This document shows positions 38,909 to 52,323 of a stretch of 64,000 nucleotides of DNA, one piece after another. The stretch spans positions 2,575,001 through 2,639,000 of the forward strand of contig NZ_CP017705.1 of NCBI RefSeq assembly GCF_002706795.1, in the 5' to 3' direction. The translations under genes were made by a program, and so were the position numbers. The DNA comes from Brevibacillus laterosporus DSM 25 (GTDB lineage Bacteria > Bacillota > Bacilli > Brevibacillales > Brevibacillaceae). Each line of letters starts with the position of its first letter. Positions within the stretch are counted from its first letter, which is position 1. Below the pieces are notes generated by a model. That model did not search any database, had not been told where the DNA came from, and saw only the letters and a program-made list of their open reading frames with translations.

Positions 38909-40192
38909 ATGGGAACTCTTAAAAATGTGCTAGCAAAAGAAAAACCAATCCCACTTCTTCTTACGCTGGTGTGGATTGTTGGATGCTCTGTAGCGCTCTA
39001 TTTTTTACAGCAATCGGTAACAAGCTTTGTGGGGCTTATTTTTTCAGTACTGCTAATCTACTACACGAATACGAATAAAAGGGCACAAGTACTTTTAGGG
39101 GTGTTAGTTTTATTCGGTCTCATTCCAATACTTGCTTATGATAATAGCTATTATATGGAAGTAGCGACCAATATTGGTATTTATGTTGCTATGGCGCTTG
39201 GTTTAAACATTGTGGTTGGATTTGCTGGACTATTGGATTTGGGATACATTGCTTTTTTTGCCGCTGGTGCATATGCATATGGCATATTTGCTACCGCACA
39301 GGCTAATCATTTTATTCCGGGAGACTTATTTCCGTTAAGCGGAGAGTGGTTTTGGGCATTTTTAGTGGTTGGATTGCTGGTAGCTGCTATCTTTGGAATT
39401 CTGCTAGGACTCCCCGTTCTTCGGGTAAAAGGAGATTATCTAGCCATTGTTACATTGGGATTTGGTGAAATTATCAGAATAGTCTTTAATAATTTGGATA
39501 AGCCTATCAATATAACAAATGGACCTCAGGGGATAACTTCAATCAATGCTCCACAAATTATGGGAGAATCATTTTCTGATGCTTTTCATTTCTATTTTAT
39601 TGTGTTAGTGGTTATTTTATTGATTGTACTTGCCAATATCCGCTTGGAGCATTCTAAACTAGGGCGCGCTTGGATTGCGATTCGAGAAGACGAGCTGGCG
39701 GCGCAGTCTATGGGGATTTCTCTCTTAAAAACGAAGTTAGCGGCATTTGCTACAGGAGCATCCTTTGCTGGGGTAGTTGGGGTTATCTTTGCGGCAAAAC
39801 AAACCTTTGTTGACCCTACCTCTTTTACGCTGATGGAGTCATTTAGCATATTGGTAATGGTTATTTTAGGTGGGAGTGGTAGCATCCCTGGTGTTATCTT
39901 AGGTGCCACGTTTGTTACACTGCTACAGGTTCAAATTTTAAAGGAGCTGTCCAATTATCTGCATGAGTTGTCACAATTAGGTATCCTATACCTCCCAAGT
40001 CAATTGGACCCGTCTAAGCTGCAACGAATGGTGTTTGGAATTCTACTGGTATTAGCGGCCCTATATCGTCCGAACGGATTAATTCCAGCAAGGAGAAAGA
40101 AAGAAAACATCGAGAACATTAAAAATCACGCTCAAGTTGAACAACGGCAGGGCATTCTTGCTAAGCTGAGCGGACGAAACAAATTGGGCTAG
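38909..40192 (+). CDS. livM: branched-chain amino-acid ABC transporter permease LivM
   Basis: Second membrane subunit (427 aa), about ten helices. ALGLNIVVGFAGLLDLGYIA and GDYLAIVTLGFGEIIRI are family signatures, and VILGGSGSIPGVILG is the ATPase-contact loop. The C-terminus carries a polar basic tail. ATG at 38909 with AGGTGA 6 nt upstream is preferred over a GTG at 38900 that touches the livH stop. livG starts 13 nt after the stop. Confidence 0.92.
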   Translation: MGTLKNVLAKEKPIPLLLTLVWIVGCSVALYFLQQSVTSFVGLIFSVLLIYYTNTNKRAQVLLGVLVLFGLIPILAYDNSYYMEVATNIGIYVAMALGLNIVVGFAGLLDLGYIAFFAAGAYAYGIFATAQANHFIPGDLFPLSGEWFWAFLVVGLLVAAIFGILLGLPVLRVKGDYLAIVTLGFGEIIRIVFNNLDKPINITNGPQGITSINAPQIMGESFSDAFHFYFIVLVVILLIVLANIRLEHSKLGRAWIAIREDELAAQSMGISLLKTKLAAFATGASFAGVVGVIFAAKQTFVDPTSFTLMESFSILVMVILGGSGSIPGVILGATFVTLLQVQILKELSNYLHELSQLGILYLPSQLDPSKLQRMVFGILLVLAALYRPNGLIPARRKKENIENIKNHAQVEQRQGILAKLSGRNKLG

Positions 40193-40205
40193 AGGAGGTA
40201 GTAGT

Positions 40206-40982
40206 ATGGCATTGTTAGAAGCGAGACATTTAACCAAGAGATTCGGTGGTCTGGTGGCCAACGAAGACGTGTCGATTGATATTGAAAAAGGCAGCATCAC
40301 GGCAGTCATCGGTCCGAACGGGGCAGGTAAAACCACCTTCTTTAATATGGTTACAGGTTTTTACGAGCCAGATGAGGGGGATGTTGTATTAAATGGAAAG
40401 AGTATGAAAGGCCTTCAACCCGATCAAATAGCAACCCGGGGAATTACACGGACGTTTCAAAATGTCAGATTGTTCAAACAAATGACGGCATTAGAGAACG
40501 TGATGATCGGCCAACATGGGCGGCTACAAGCAGGTCTTCTTGGTATTTTGTTTCATTCAAAACGGATAAGGGAAGAGGAGGAACGAGCCCGTGTTGAAGC
40601 TTATCAAATTCTTGAATATGTGGGAATTGAACATATTGCTAATGAAACCGCAGGTAGTCTGCCGTATGGATTGCAGCGCAGATTAGAGATTGCTAGGGCT
40701 TTGGCTACGAATCCACACATTATTTTGTTAGATGAGCCAGCAGCAGGGATGAACCCGAGAGAGACGGTGGAAATGACCGATTTTATACGTCAGCTAAAAC
40801 GCGAATTAGAATTAACCATTATTTTAATAGAGCATGACATGAAGCTGGTTATGGGGCTTTCCGAGTATATTCATGTTCTGGATTATGGAAGGAAAATTGC
40901 TGAGGGTACACCAGACGACATAAGAACAAATCCAAAGGTTATTGAGGCGTACTTGGGCAAAAGCGCAACAGAAGCTTCGTAG
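40206..40982 (+). CDS. livG: branched-chain amino-acid ABC transporter ATP-binding protein LivG
   Basis: ATPase subunit (258 aa). Walker A GPNGAGKTT, the LivG-type signature LPYGLQRRLEIARAL in place of a classic LSGGQ, and Walker B IILLDEPAAGMNP. Begins LEARHLTKRFGGLVA, typical of LivG. GAGGAGGTAG precedes the ATG. Works as a heterodimer with LivF on the LivHM channel. Confidence 0.94.
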   Translation: MALLEARHLTKRFGGLVANEDVSIDIEKGSITAVIGPNGAGKTTFFNMVTGFYEPDEGDVVLNGKSMKGLQPDQIATRGITRTFQNVRLFKQMTALENVMIGQHGRLQAGLLGILFHSKRIREEEERARVEAYQILEYVGIEHIANETAGSLPYGLQRRLEIARALATNPHIILLDEPAAGMNPRETVEMTDFIRQLKRELELTIILIEHDMKLVMGLSEYIHVLDYGRKIAEGTPDDIRTNPKVIEAYLGKSATEAS

Positions 40983-40994
40983 GAGGGAAGAGCG

Positions 40995-41702
40995 ATGGCG
41001 TTATTGGAATTGAAGGAGGTTCATACCTATTACGGAGGCATCCATGCGTTAAAAGGTCTAAGTATCACGGTAGAGCAAGGAGAAGTAGTAACTCTTATCG
41101 GTTCAAACGGAGCTGGAAAATCAACTACCTTAAAAACCATATGTGGTCAAGTTCATACAAAAGAAGGTCAAGTGTTTTTTGACGGGCAACCTATCACTGG
41201 TAAAAGGCCACATGATATCTCAGCATTAGGAATTGCCCATGTTCCGGAGGGCAGGCGTATTTTTCCAAAACTAACTGTAAGAGAAAACTTGGAGATGGGG
41301 GCCTTTTCTATCAAGGATCAGAAAGTGATTGAAGAGGGAATTGAGCGAGCCTTTCATTACTTTCCACGCTTAAAAGAACGGGTATCACAAAAAGGAGGCA
41401 CGATGTCTGGCGGTGAACAACAAATGTTGGCTATCGCTCGTGGATTGATGATGAAGCCAAAAATCCTGATGTTAGATGAGCCGTCAATGGGATTAGCTCC
41501 TATTTTAGTAGAGCAAATCTTCGAGATAGTCACGGAATTAAATCAAGAGGGTATGACCATTCTATTAGTAGAACAAAATGCAAATCAGGCACTTGCCGTT
41601 GCACATCGTGGCTATGTCATTCAGACTGGTGAGATTATTTTGAAGGATGATGCAAAAAATTTGTTATCAGATCCACAGGTACGAGAGGCATATTTGGCGT
41701 AA
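40995..41702 (+). CDS. livF: branched-chain amino-acid ABC transporter ATP-binding protein LivF
   Basis: Second ATPase (235 aa). Walker A GSNGAGKSTT, signature MSGGEQQMLAIARGL and Walker B ILMLDEPSMGLAP. N-terminal HTYYGGIHALKGLS is the LivF hallmark. AGGAGGGAAG lies just before the ATG, 12 nt after livG. Last gene of the import operon, followed by a strong hairpin. Confidence 0.94.
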   Translation: MALLELKEVHTYYGGIHALKGLSITVEQGEVVTLIGSNGAGKSTTLKTICGQVHTKEGQVFFDGQPITGKRPHDISALGIAHVPEGRRIFPKLTVRENLEMGAFSIKDQKVIEEGIERAFHYFPRLKERVSQKGGTMSGGEQQMLAIARGLMMKPKILMLDEPSMGLAPILVEQIFEIVTELNQEGMTILLVEQNANQALAVAHRGYVIQTGEIILKDDAKNLLSDPQVREAYLA

Positions 41703-41790
41703 ACGGAGGCGGGAGTCATCACATTAGACTGACATGCGTTGCAATTGGATCAAGTGAGGAAGGTCGAATTGAACAGCTTGCATAGAATAT

Positions 41791-41835
41791 CAACAAAAAC
41801 CTTGAAATTCATTCTAGAATTCAAGGTTTTTGTTG
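41791..41835. terminator. bidirectional terminator between livF and the GH18 gene
   Basis: CAACAAAAACCTTGAA and TTCAAGGTTTTTGTTG are a perfect 16-bp inverted repeat around a 13-nt loop. The T5 in the right arm serves livF, and the A5 in the left arm gives a T-run for the convergent GH18 gene. Confidence 0.85.
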
Positions 41836-41854
41836 GTTACATCGAGGGGCTTTA

Positions 41855-43039
41855 TTAATGAATCGTATCTGTTTTCCAGACATTAATGTGGTTGGAAAGG
41901 TTATCCCAAATGGTTGGGTCCTCTAGTCCCAAGCGCCAAAAGGCTATTCCGGCCAAATCATATTTCTCAACCAAATCTAGCTTGGATCGCGTGCTAAAAG
42001 AGTTTTCAAACCAAGCGATATGCATATTGCCTTCTTCATCCATGTATTGCATATGGGGGGCGAGTCGTTCCTGATCCCAATTAAGAGTAGCTCCATGGCT
42101 TTTGCCTAGCTCCATTAGACTTTTATAGGATTGATATACGGCTTTTTCTCCGTTGCTGTTCCAATTCCAGCCATACCCAGCAACTCCAAGTAAGATTTTG
42201 TGTGCCGGTACACCTTGCGAGAGTGCATATCGCACTGTATCTTCTGCCCATTGAATGGAAGCAACAGGACCTGGTTTTGTTCGTGGGTTATGCTCATCGT
42301 AGGCCATGATCACCAAGCGATCAGCATAGCGACCTAGTAGCTTATAGTCAAACCAGGGAGACCACACATTGGCACGTTCATCACCTGTATTAGCAGGAAC
42401 ACTTACTGTGACGGTTTTGCCATGTTGATGCATCAATTGGGTTACATTTTTAACTAACTGAGTGAAGGCAAATTTGTCTTCTAAATATAGGTTCTCGATG
42501 TCTAAATTAATGCCGTCATAGCCTAGTGAAAGCACTTCACGTTCTAAATTACGCAAAAAATACCGCTGATTTGTAGGTTTACGTAAAATATCTCGGGCAA
42601 CATCTTTTCCTTTTTCTATAGAATCATAGAACAGATTGTGAATTAACAGATAGACTTGAACCTGATTGGCATGTGCTCGATCTATGACCTTTTTTTGTTC
42701 TTCTTTCGAAAGGGCCGTTTTTAAATATCCAGGATTTTTTTCATCCAGCTTACACCAAAAAGGCACAATCATACTAAGTTGTTCATGCTGAGCAGATAAG
42801 GTGGGGAGAGATCCAGGATAAGGATCTTCCGACTCTGTATAAAACCCAAGCACCTCTCTTGGTCGAGAGCTAGGTATTACGTTCTGTAAGGTAGTAGTCT
42901 GATGAACGGATGCAAAATGAGGAGAAGTACTTCTATCAGAGGTAGCAGATTTATAGGGAGAGCCAGTCTGACAAGAAGCTACCAGCAAAGAGCTAATCAC
43001 CAACAACAAGATGAAGACGCGTGAGAAGAGACGTGGCAT
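41855..43039 (-). CDS. glycoside hydrolase family 18 lipoprotein
   Basis: 394-aa surface lipoprotein with lipobox VASC (Cys23), a linker of about 40 polar residues and a GH18 TIM barrel. The catalytic motif DGINLDIE (the DxxDxDxE type) lies near residue 185, with AYDEHNPRTKPGPVAS and the terminal FWRLGLEDPTIWD also conserved. It resembles spore or cell-wall N-acetylglucosaminidases of the YaaH/YdhD group, but without LysM repeats. ATG at 43039 with AAAGGAGAG upstream. It lies downstream of the cssRS genes on the same strand but behind a terminator. Confidence 0.9.
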   Translation of the reverse strand: MPRLFSRVFILLLVISSLLVASCQTGSPYKSATSDRSTSPHFASVHQTTTLQNVIPSSRPREVLGFYTESEDPYPGSLPTLSAQHEQLSMIVPFWCKLDEKNPGYLKTALSKEEQKKVIDRAHANQVQVYLLIHNLFYDSIEKGKDVARDILRKPTNQRYFLRNLEREVLSLGYDGINLDIENLYLEDKFAFTQLVKNVTQLMHQHGKTVTVSVPANTGDERANVWSPWFDYKLLGRYADRLVIMAYDEHNPRTKPGPVASIQWAEDTVRYALSQGVPAHKILLGVAGYGWNWNSNGEKAVYQSYKSLMELGKSHGATLNWDQERLAPHMQYMDEEGNMHIAWFENSFSTRSKLDLVEKYDLAGIAFWRLGLEDPTIWDNLSNHINVWKTDTIH

Positions 43040-43158
43040 TTCTTCTCTCCTTTCTTATCATAAAGGTAGTTTTATCCTGATTGTTAGTTTTAACATACGG
43101 TAATTAACACAAAGTTATACACGTTTATGGGGAAGATAGGCTAATGCTAGAAGATATG

Positions 43159-43201
43159 AAAAAACGGTAACCCGGAAATTACTCCAGATTACCGCTTTTT
43201 T
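43159..43201 (-). terminator. terminator of the cssRS operon
   Basis: On the minus strand GCGGTAATCTGG and CCGGGTTACCGT pair and are followed by TTTTTT. The opposite strand also ends in T6, so it may work both ways. Confidence 0.75.
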
Positions 43202-44624
43202 ATTCCAAATGAAATTGCTTTTGTGGCAATGTTGCAATAAACATAACACCTTGCTGCTCAGATATGTTCTTGGCAGTAATAGATCCTTCATGGGCTTCCA
43301 GAACAGCACGCGCGATAGCAAGACCTAAGCCATGTTTACCAGTTTTACCTTTGCGAAAACGTTGGAAAAGGTAGGGCATGACGCTTTCTTCAATAGGTGG
43401 ACCGTCATTGGAGATAGCGATTTCGATCTGTTCTTTTACCACTTTGGCAGTGATGGTAATCGTGGTCTTGGCGTATCGTAGCTGATTTTCCACAATATTA
43501 GTGAAAGCACTGTAAAGCTGTTCACCATCACCTTTCATTGGTAGGGTATCAGGTATTTCGATCTGCCATGCTAAATGTGGGTGTAGAAGATGATAGCGCT
43601 GGTGTAACAGTCCAATCATTTCTGTCAAATCTAATGATGTAAAGGTCATCATTCTATCAACTGATTCTACTTTTGTTAAATACAATAGTTGTTCTACCAC
43701 ATTCTCCAAACGATTGCTTTCCTCCATAATAATGGACAAGCCTTTTTGTGCTTCAGCACCCTGAAAAACGCCATCTAGTAAGCCTTGTGCATAGCCTTGT
43801 ATCGCCATAATTGGCGTTTTTAATTCATGGGAGATATTTTGCACAAAGTGTTGCTGGGATTCGTCATGATCCTTCAATTGCTTTTTCATCATGTCAAAAG
43901 AGCGAGCTAATTGACCGATTTCATCCTTTCGATCCACCATTAGAGGAATATCAAATTGACGGCGTGCAATCTTTTGACAGGATTCTTCTAAACGGCGTAA
44001 GGGGGTACTCAAATACCCACTAAACCAACCAGCTAATAACAAACTGACAAAGATAAAAAAGGCAAAAATGATGAAGAATTGCTTGGTAAGCATGTTATTG
44101 ATCTGAATGATTTCCTTTTCCTTTGTGAAGATCACTAGGTAATAAGGGAATCCAAAGTAATCCATCTTCTGACTTACCATTAAGAAATTTTCATTATCCC
44201 ACTCGGTGCTCCCCTTATAAGGGGTCGAACCTTTATGAGCAGAAGCTTCTTTGAAAAGCCCATTCGCAACCTTGACTGGAACGCCCTCTTTTGGCATATG
44301 TTGAACCCCAATAAGTTGACCATCTTTACTAAAAACCATCATCTGAAAAGAAAAGTTATAGTTTTGTAACAATAACATCAATATCCGTGGAGAAGTGAAA
44401 GATGGTAGTGGTCCAAGCTCATGTTGTTGCGTAAAGGAGATTTGGTCAGACACCTTCTCAAATTCGTCCTCAAGCAATGAATACGTATTATCCAGTAGGA
44501 TCTGCTTTAAGGTATAGGGATAGAGGATGGCTACACTTGCCCCAAGCACGATCGTCAAAGATAAAAACAGTAAAAAAATCTGTTTGGCTAACGGCAGGTT
44601 TTGTAAAGAGAATTTTCCTCTCAT
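43200..44624 (-). CDS. cssS: sensor histidine kinase, CssS-like
   Basis: 474-aa membrane sensor. Two membrane helices (about residues 15-37 and 186-207) flank a roughly 150-residue extracytoplasmic domain. HAMP, the phosphoacceptor NISHELKTP (His near residue 268) and an ATPase domain with ENQLRYA, SNDGPPIEE and KHGLGLAIARAVLEAHEGS follow. These C-terminal segments resemble CssS of B. subtilis, which senses misfolded secreted protein. It overlaps the regulator gene by 4 nt. The CssS label rests mainly on the strong match of its partner. Confidence 0.8.
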   Translation of the reverse strand: MRGKFSLQNLPLAKQIFLLFLSLTIVLGASVAILYPYTLKQILLDNTYSLLEDEFEKVSDQISFTQQHELGPLPSFTSPRILMLLLQNYNFSFQMMVFSKDGQLIGVQHMPKEGVPVKVANGLFKEASAHKGSTPYKGSTEWDNENFLMVSQKMDYFGFPYYLVIFTKEKEIIQINNMLTKQFFIIFAFFIFVSLLLAGWFSGYLSTPLRRLEESCQKIARRQFDIPLMVDRKDEIGQLARSFDMMKKQLKDHDESQQHFVQNISHELKTPIMAIQGYAQGLLDGVFQGAEAQKGLSIIMEESNRLENVVEQLLYLTKVESVDRMMTFTSLDLTEMIGLLHQRYHLLHPHLAWQIEIPDTLPMKGDGEQLYSAFTNIVENQLRYAKTTITITAKVVKEQIEIAISNDGPPIEESVMPYLFQRFRKGKTGKHGLGLAIARAVLEAHEGSITAKNISEQQGVMFIATLPQKQFHLE

Positions 44625-45334
44625 TTGGTCATCCGGTAGCCAAAGCCATACACCGTCTCCAATGGAAATTCAGGCATCTTTTTACGAATGCGTTTCACCA
44701 GATCATCCACGGCACGATCTGATCCGATATAGTCATCGCCCCAGACAGCCGTAAGGATTTGCTCGCGTTGCAAAGCCTGGCCCTGATTTTTAATAAAGTA
44801 AAGCACCAAATCAAATTCTTTTGTGGTCAAGTCAATCATTTGCTCGTTTTCTTTAACCAGTCTCCCTTTTTCTGAAATGAAATACTGCGAGACGTTTATC
44901 CAGTCCTCATACACTACGGGAGGTTGGGTAGCTGTTACAGGAGGGCTAGTCTTTTCATAGGTACGATGCAACAAACGCTGTGTACGGATGACTAGCTCAC
45001 GAGGCAAAAAGGGCTTTGCCAAATAGTCGTCGCTACCTAGCTCCAGCCCGATAATTTTATCAATATCTTGATCACGAGCAGAAATGAACATGATTGGGAC
45101 GTCTTCCCATTTATTTCGGATTAGTCTAAGTAGTTCATACCCATCTATATCAGGCAACATAATATCAAGAATCCATAAGTGTGGTTTTGTATCATCTAGA
45201 ACAGCTAGAACCTCTTCACCGCTCTGGAAGGTTCTTACTTCAAAACCTGCCCGTACAAGGTAGGAGCGCAATAGCTCTAGCAAATTAGTTTCATCATCAA
45301 CTAGATAAACAAGATAAGGTGTGGTCTGAGTCAT
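44621..45334 (-). CDS. cssR: OmpR-family response regulator, CssR-like
   Basis: 237 aa. The receiver domain has acidic VDDE near residue 13, the phosphoacceptor Asp in LWILDIMLPD, the Thr/Ser position in FISARD and Lys in AKPFLPREL. The winged-helix output ends TVYGFGYRMTK. The run HLWILDIMLPDIDGYELL and the phrase FISARDQDIDKIIGLELGS closely match B. subtilis CssR, which induces HtrA-type proteases under secretion stress. The ATG at 45334 has GAAAGGAAGG upstream; a GTG two codons earlier is less likely. No htrA gene is in the window. Confidence 0.82.
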   Translation of the reverse strand: MTQTTPYLVYLVDDETNLLELLRSYLVRAGFEVRTFQSGEEVLAVLDDTKPHLWILDIMLPDIDGYELLRLIRNKWEDVPIMFISARDQDIDKIIGLELGSDDYLAKPFLPRELVIRTQRLLHRTYEKTSPPVTATQPPVVYEDWINVSQYFISEKGRLVKENEQMIDLTTKEFDLVLYFIKNQGQALQREQILTAVWGDDYIGSDRAVDDLVKRIRKKMPEFPLETVYGFGYRMTK

Positions 45335-45483
45335 GGTCACCCTTCCTTTCTATCTATCATAGTACCATAGCTTGTATAAAAACATGTGGGAACTAAATAG
45401 AAGGAATGTGGGAAAGTTGTGGCAGGAATTATACAGAAGTTGCTCGAAAAATAGTAGGGACAAAAAAGGAGTGAGGCATATAT

Positions 45484-46527
45484 ATGACACAGATCTGGAA
45501 GTATGCGGTTGTCGTTGTTACAGCATCGGCCTTATTGGTATCCTGCAATCCGTTTGCAAATAAAGAACAACCACCACAATCCAATCCGGTGACGCCACCA
45601 GTTTCTGAACCTTTGCAAGAGAAGACGTTTCCTTATACAGCTCCATTAACAGGAATGGGTGTGGATGAACGAATTGATCATCGTCCTGTAATGGTTATGA
45701 TTAATAATCATCCGAAAGCAAGACCTCAATCTGGACTGGATAAAGCTGATATCGTGTACGAAGTGCTGTCGGAAGGGGAAGTGACACGCTTTCTAGCCAT
45801 TTTTCACAGTCAAACACCTAAAACGATTGGACCAGTCAGAAGTATACGCCCGTACTTTATTAAATTGGGGAGAGGCTTGGACTCCATTCTGGTGCATGTT
45901 GGTGGAAGTCCAGATGCTCTTCAAATACTTAAAGGTGCAGATGACGATATTAATGAGATTAGTAACAGTACATACTTCTGGAGAGAAAAATTCCGTTCTG
46001 CTCCCCATAATGTATATACTGATCTAAGCCATATCGAAAAAGCGATGCAGGCTAAAAATATGCGTATAACTTCTGATCTACCGTTTTTTCCTTTCCTGCC
46101 TAAAGATTCCAAAATAGAAGAAGGACAGCCAGCGGCAGAAATTAAGGTGAAACCACATCCACAATATTCGCTCAGTTACAAATATGATACGGATAAGGAG
46201 AAATATTTACGCTATACACAAGGCGAGGTTCATAAGGATCTAACGTCAGATAAACAACTGGAAATTACGAATGTACTGGTGATCTCATCTAAACATAAGG
46301 TGCTAGATAATGAAGGCCGGCGTGAAGTCGATGTGACCGGCCCTGGGGAAGGGTATCTGTTCCAGCAGGGGAAGGCAAAACCAATCAAATGGGCTAGAAA
46401 AGATGGTATTATTCGAGCATATGAAGACGCTGCTTTAACGAAAGAAATACCTTTACTCCCAGGAAATACCTGGGTAAACATTGTGCCTAATACACCAAGC
46501 TTAGACCAGCATCTTAGCTTTCAATAA
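45484..46527 (+). CDS. yerB: DUF3048 lipoprotein YerB
   Basis: 347-aa lipoprotein with lipobox LVSC (Cys21), a proline-rich linker and the DUF3048 domain (PVMVMINNHPKARPQSGL onward). The second half includes VNIVPNTPSL at the C-terminus. In B. subtilis yerB lies just before yerC-pcrB-pcrA-ligA, exactly as here. AAAGGAGTGAGG precedes the ATG. Role unknown; exposed on the outer face of the membrane. Confidence 0.92.
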   Translation: MTQIWKYAVVVVTASALLVSCNPFANKEQPPQSNPVTPPVSEPLQEKTFPYTAPLTGMGVDERIDHRPVMVMINNHPKARPQSGLDKADIVYEVLSEGEVTRFLAIFHSQTPKTIGPVRSIRPYFIKLGRGLDSILVHVGGSPDALQILKGADDDINEISNSTYFWREKFRSAPHNVYTDLSHIEKAMQAKNMRITSDLPFFPFLPKDSKIEEGQPAAEIKVKPHPQYSLSYKYDTDKEKYLRYTQGEVHKDLTSDKQLEITNVLVISSKHKVLDNEGRREVDVTGPGEGYLFQQGKAKPIKWARKDGIIRAYEDAALTKEIPLLPGNTWVNIVPNTPSLDQHLSFQ

Positions 46528-46668
46528 CCAAACTTTAGGAAACAGATAAATTTGATGAACATCGTCTTGCGTAGAGAAGTCTTTTGCTCTATCATGAAAG
46601 CAGAACTTTAGTACTTAAAAACTTTACAGAGAGAAAAAGTTCCCAAGACGATCACGGGGTGATTTTTC

Positions 46669-46959
46669 ATGCAATTAGAGAAATTAAAGGGTAAGGGAAT
46701 TGAACAACTTTTTGAATCGATCTTGTCTTTAAAAGACATGGAAGAATGCTATAAATTTTTTGATGATCTATGTACGGTAAATGAGATGCAGTCACTTGCT
46801 CAACGTTTGGAAGTAGCGCGTATGCTACGTAAAGGATATACGTATAACCATATTGAATCGGAAACAGGGGCGAGTACAGCGACGATCTCTCGTGTTAAGC
46901 GATGCCTCAATTACGGTAATGATGGTTATCAACTGGCATTGGATCGGATCGGTAAATAA
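46669..46959 (+). CDS. yerC: TrpR-like DNA-binding protein YerC/YecD
   Basis: 96-aa helical protein of the TrpR-like superfamily. The helix-turn-helix (QSLAQRLEVARMLRKGYTYN, then IESETGASTATISRVKRCL) fills the C-terminal half. ATG is preceded by CACGGGGTGA. It starts 15 nt before pcrB and is probably co-transcribed with it. It may be a regulator of unknown ligand. Confidence 0.9.
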   Translation: MQLEKLKGKGIEQLFESILSLKDMEECYKFFDDLCTVNEMQSLAQRLEVARMLRKGYTYNHIESETGASTATISRVKRCLNYGNDGYQLALDRIGK

Positions 46960-46974
46960 AGCGGAGGTATCAAC

Positions 46975-47676
46975 GTGATTGAATTTAGCAACTGGCGACA
47001 TGTTTTTAAACTGGACCCAGAAAAGCCTATTGAGGATGATCAATTGGAGCAAATCTGCGAGTCAGGTACAGATGCGATTATTGTAGGGGGAACTCTCGGA
47101 GTCACATTTGACAACACGCTTGACCTAATGTCGCGTATTAGACGCTATGCTGTACCGTGTATGCTGGAGGTCTCCAATTTGCAGGCCATTGTTCCAGGCT
47201 TTGATGGGTATTTTATCCCCATTGTTTTAAATGCAAGCAACCCAGATGTGATTTTTGCTCCGCATATAGAGGCTTTAAGCTCACTCGGAAGCTATATACA
47301 TTGGGACGAAATTGTAGCGGAAGGGTATCTGGTGTTTAATCAGGACTCGGCTGTTGCTGAGGTAACCAGCGCTCGTACTATTTCGTCAAAAGCAGAAGCC
47401 AAGGCTTACGTGCAGACAGCTACAAAATTATGTCGTTTGCCAATCGTGTATATCGAATACAGCGGTACATATGGGGACCCACAAATGGTTGAGGCCTGCA
47501 AAACAGCTTTGGATGAAGGGCACCTTATGTATGGTGGCGGGATTACTAATGCAAGTCAGGCTCGAGAAATGGCAGCTATCGCTGATACGGTGGTTGTTGG
47601 CAACATCATCTATGATTCTCTCGAACAGGCTCTATCTACTGTTGCTGCGATAAAAGAGACAGAGCGTCGTTTCTAG
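46975..47676 (+). CDS. pcrB: heptaprenylglyceryl phosphate synthase
   Basis: PcrB (233 aa), a TIM-barrel prenyltransferase joining heptaprenyl diphosphate to sn-glycerol-1-phosphate. Contains RHVFKLDPEKPI, CESGTDAIIVGG, EYSGTYGDPQ, MYGGGITNASQA and VVGNIIYD, lining the phosphate and glycerol sites. GTG start at 46975 with GCGGAGGT upstream. Followed by a terminator, so pcrA has its own promoter. Confidence 0.95.
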   Translation: MIEFSNWRHVFKLDPEKPIEDDQLEQICESGTDAIIVGGTLGVTFDNTLDLMSRIRRYAVPCMLEVSNLQAIVPGFDGYFIPIVLNASNPDVIFAPHIEALSSLGSYIHWDEIVAEGYLVFNQDSAVAEVTSARTISSKAEAKAYVQTATKLCRLPIVYIEYSGTYGDPQMVEACKTALDEGHLMYGGGITNASQAREMAAIADTVVVGNIIYDSLEQALSTVAAIKETERRF

Positions 47677-47706
47677 TTTCGTTTTTCTAACACATGATTT
47701 TAAAGT

Positions 47707-47740
47707 AAACTCCTTGAGCCAATGCCGAGGAGTTTCTTTT
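47707..47740 (+). terminator. intrinsic terminator after pcrB
   Basis: AAACTCCT and AGGAGTTT pair around a 13-nt loop and lead into a T-rich run. Confidence 0.75.
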
Positions 47741-47884
47741 CTTTCACATATAAAATGGAATAAAAAAGGAGTCTTTTTTCCTAAAAGAGTGAGTGGCATA
47801 ACACGTCAAGTTATGACAAAATAGGAACATATGCTTTCTTTTGGGACGAAGGAAAAAGAAGCAAAGTGAAAGGTGGCTTACGGC

Positions 47885-52286
<4,402 letters not shown>

Positions 52287-52323
52287 GTGGGCTGAGGAGA
52301 TATTAAGCAAAGGTGTGAAGGTG

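Noticed and set aside
45372-45563. Plus-strand frame of 63 codons overlapping the yerB start
   Set aside because: Overlaps the yerB signal peptide in another frame and has no ribosome binding site.
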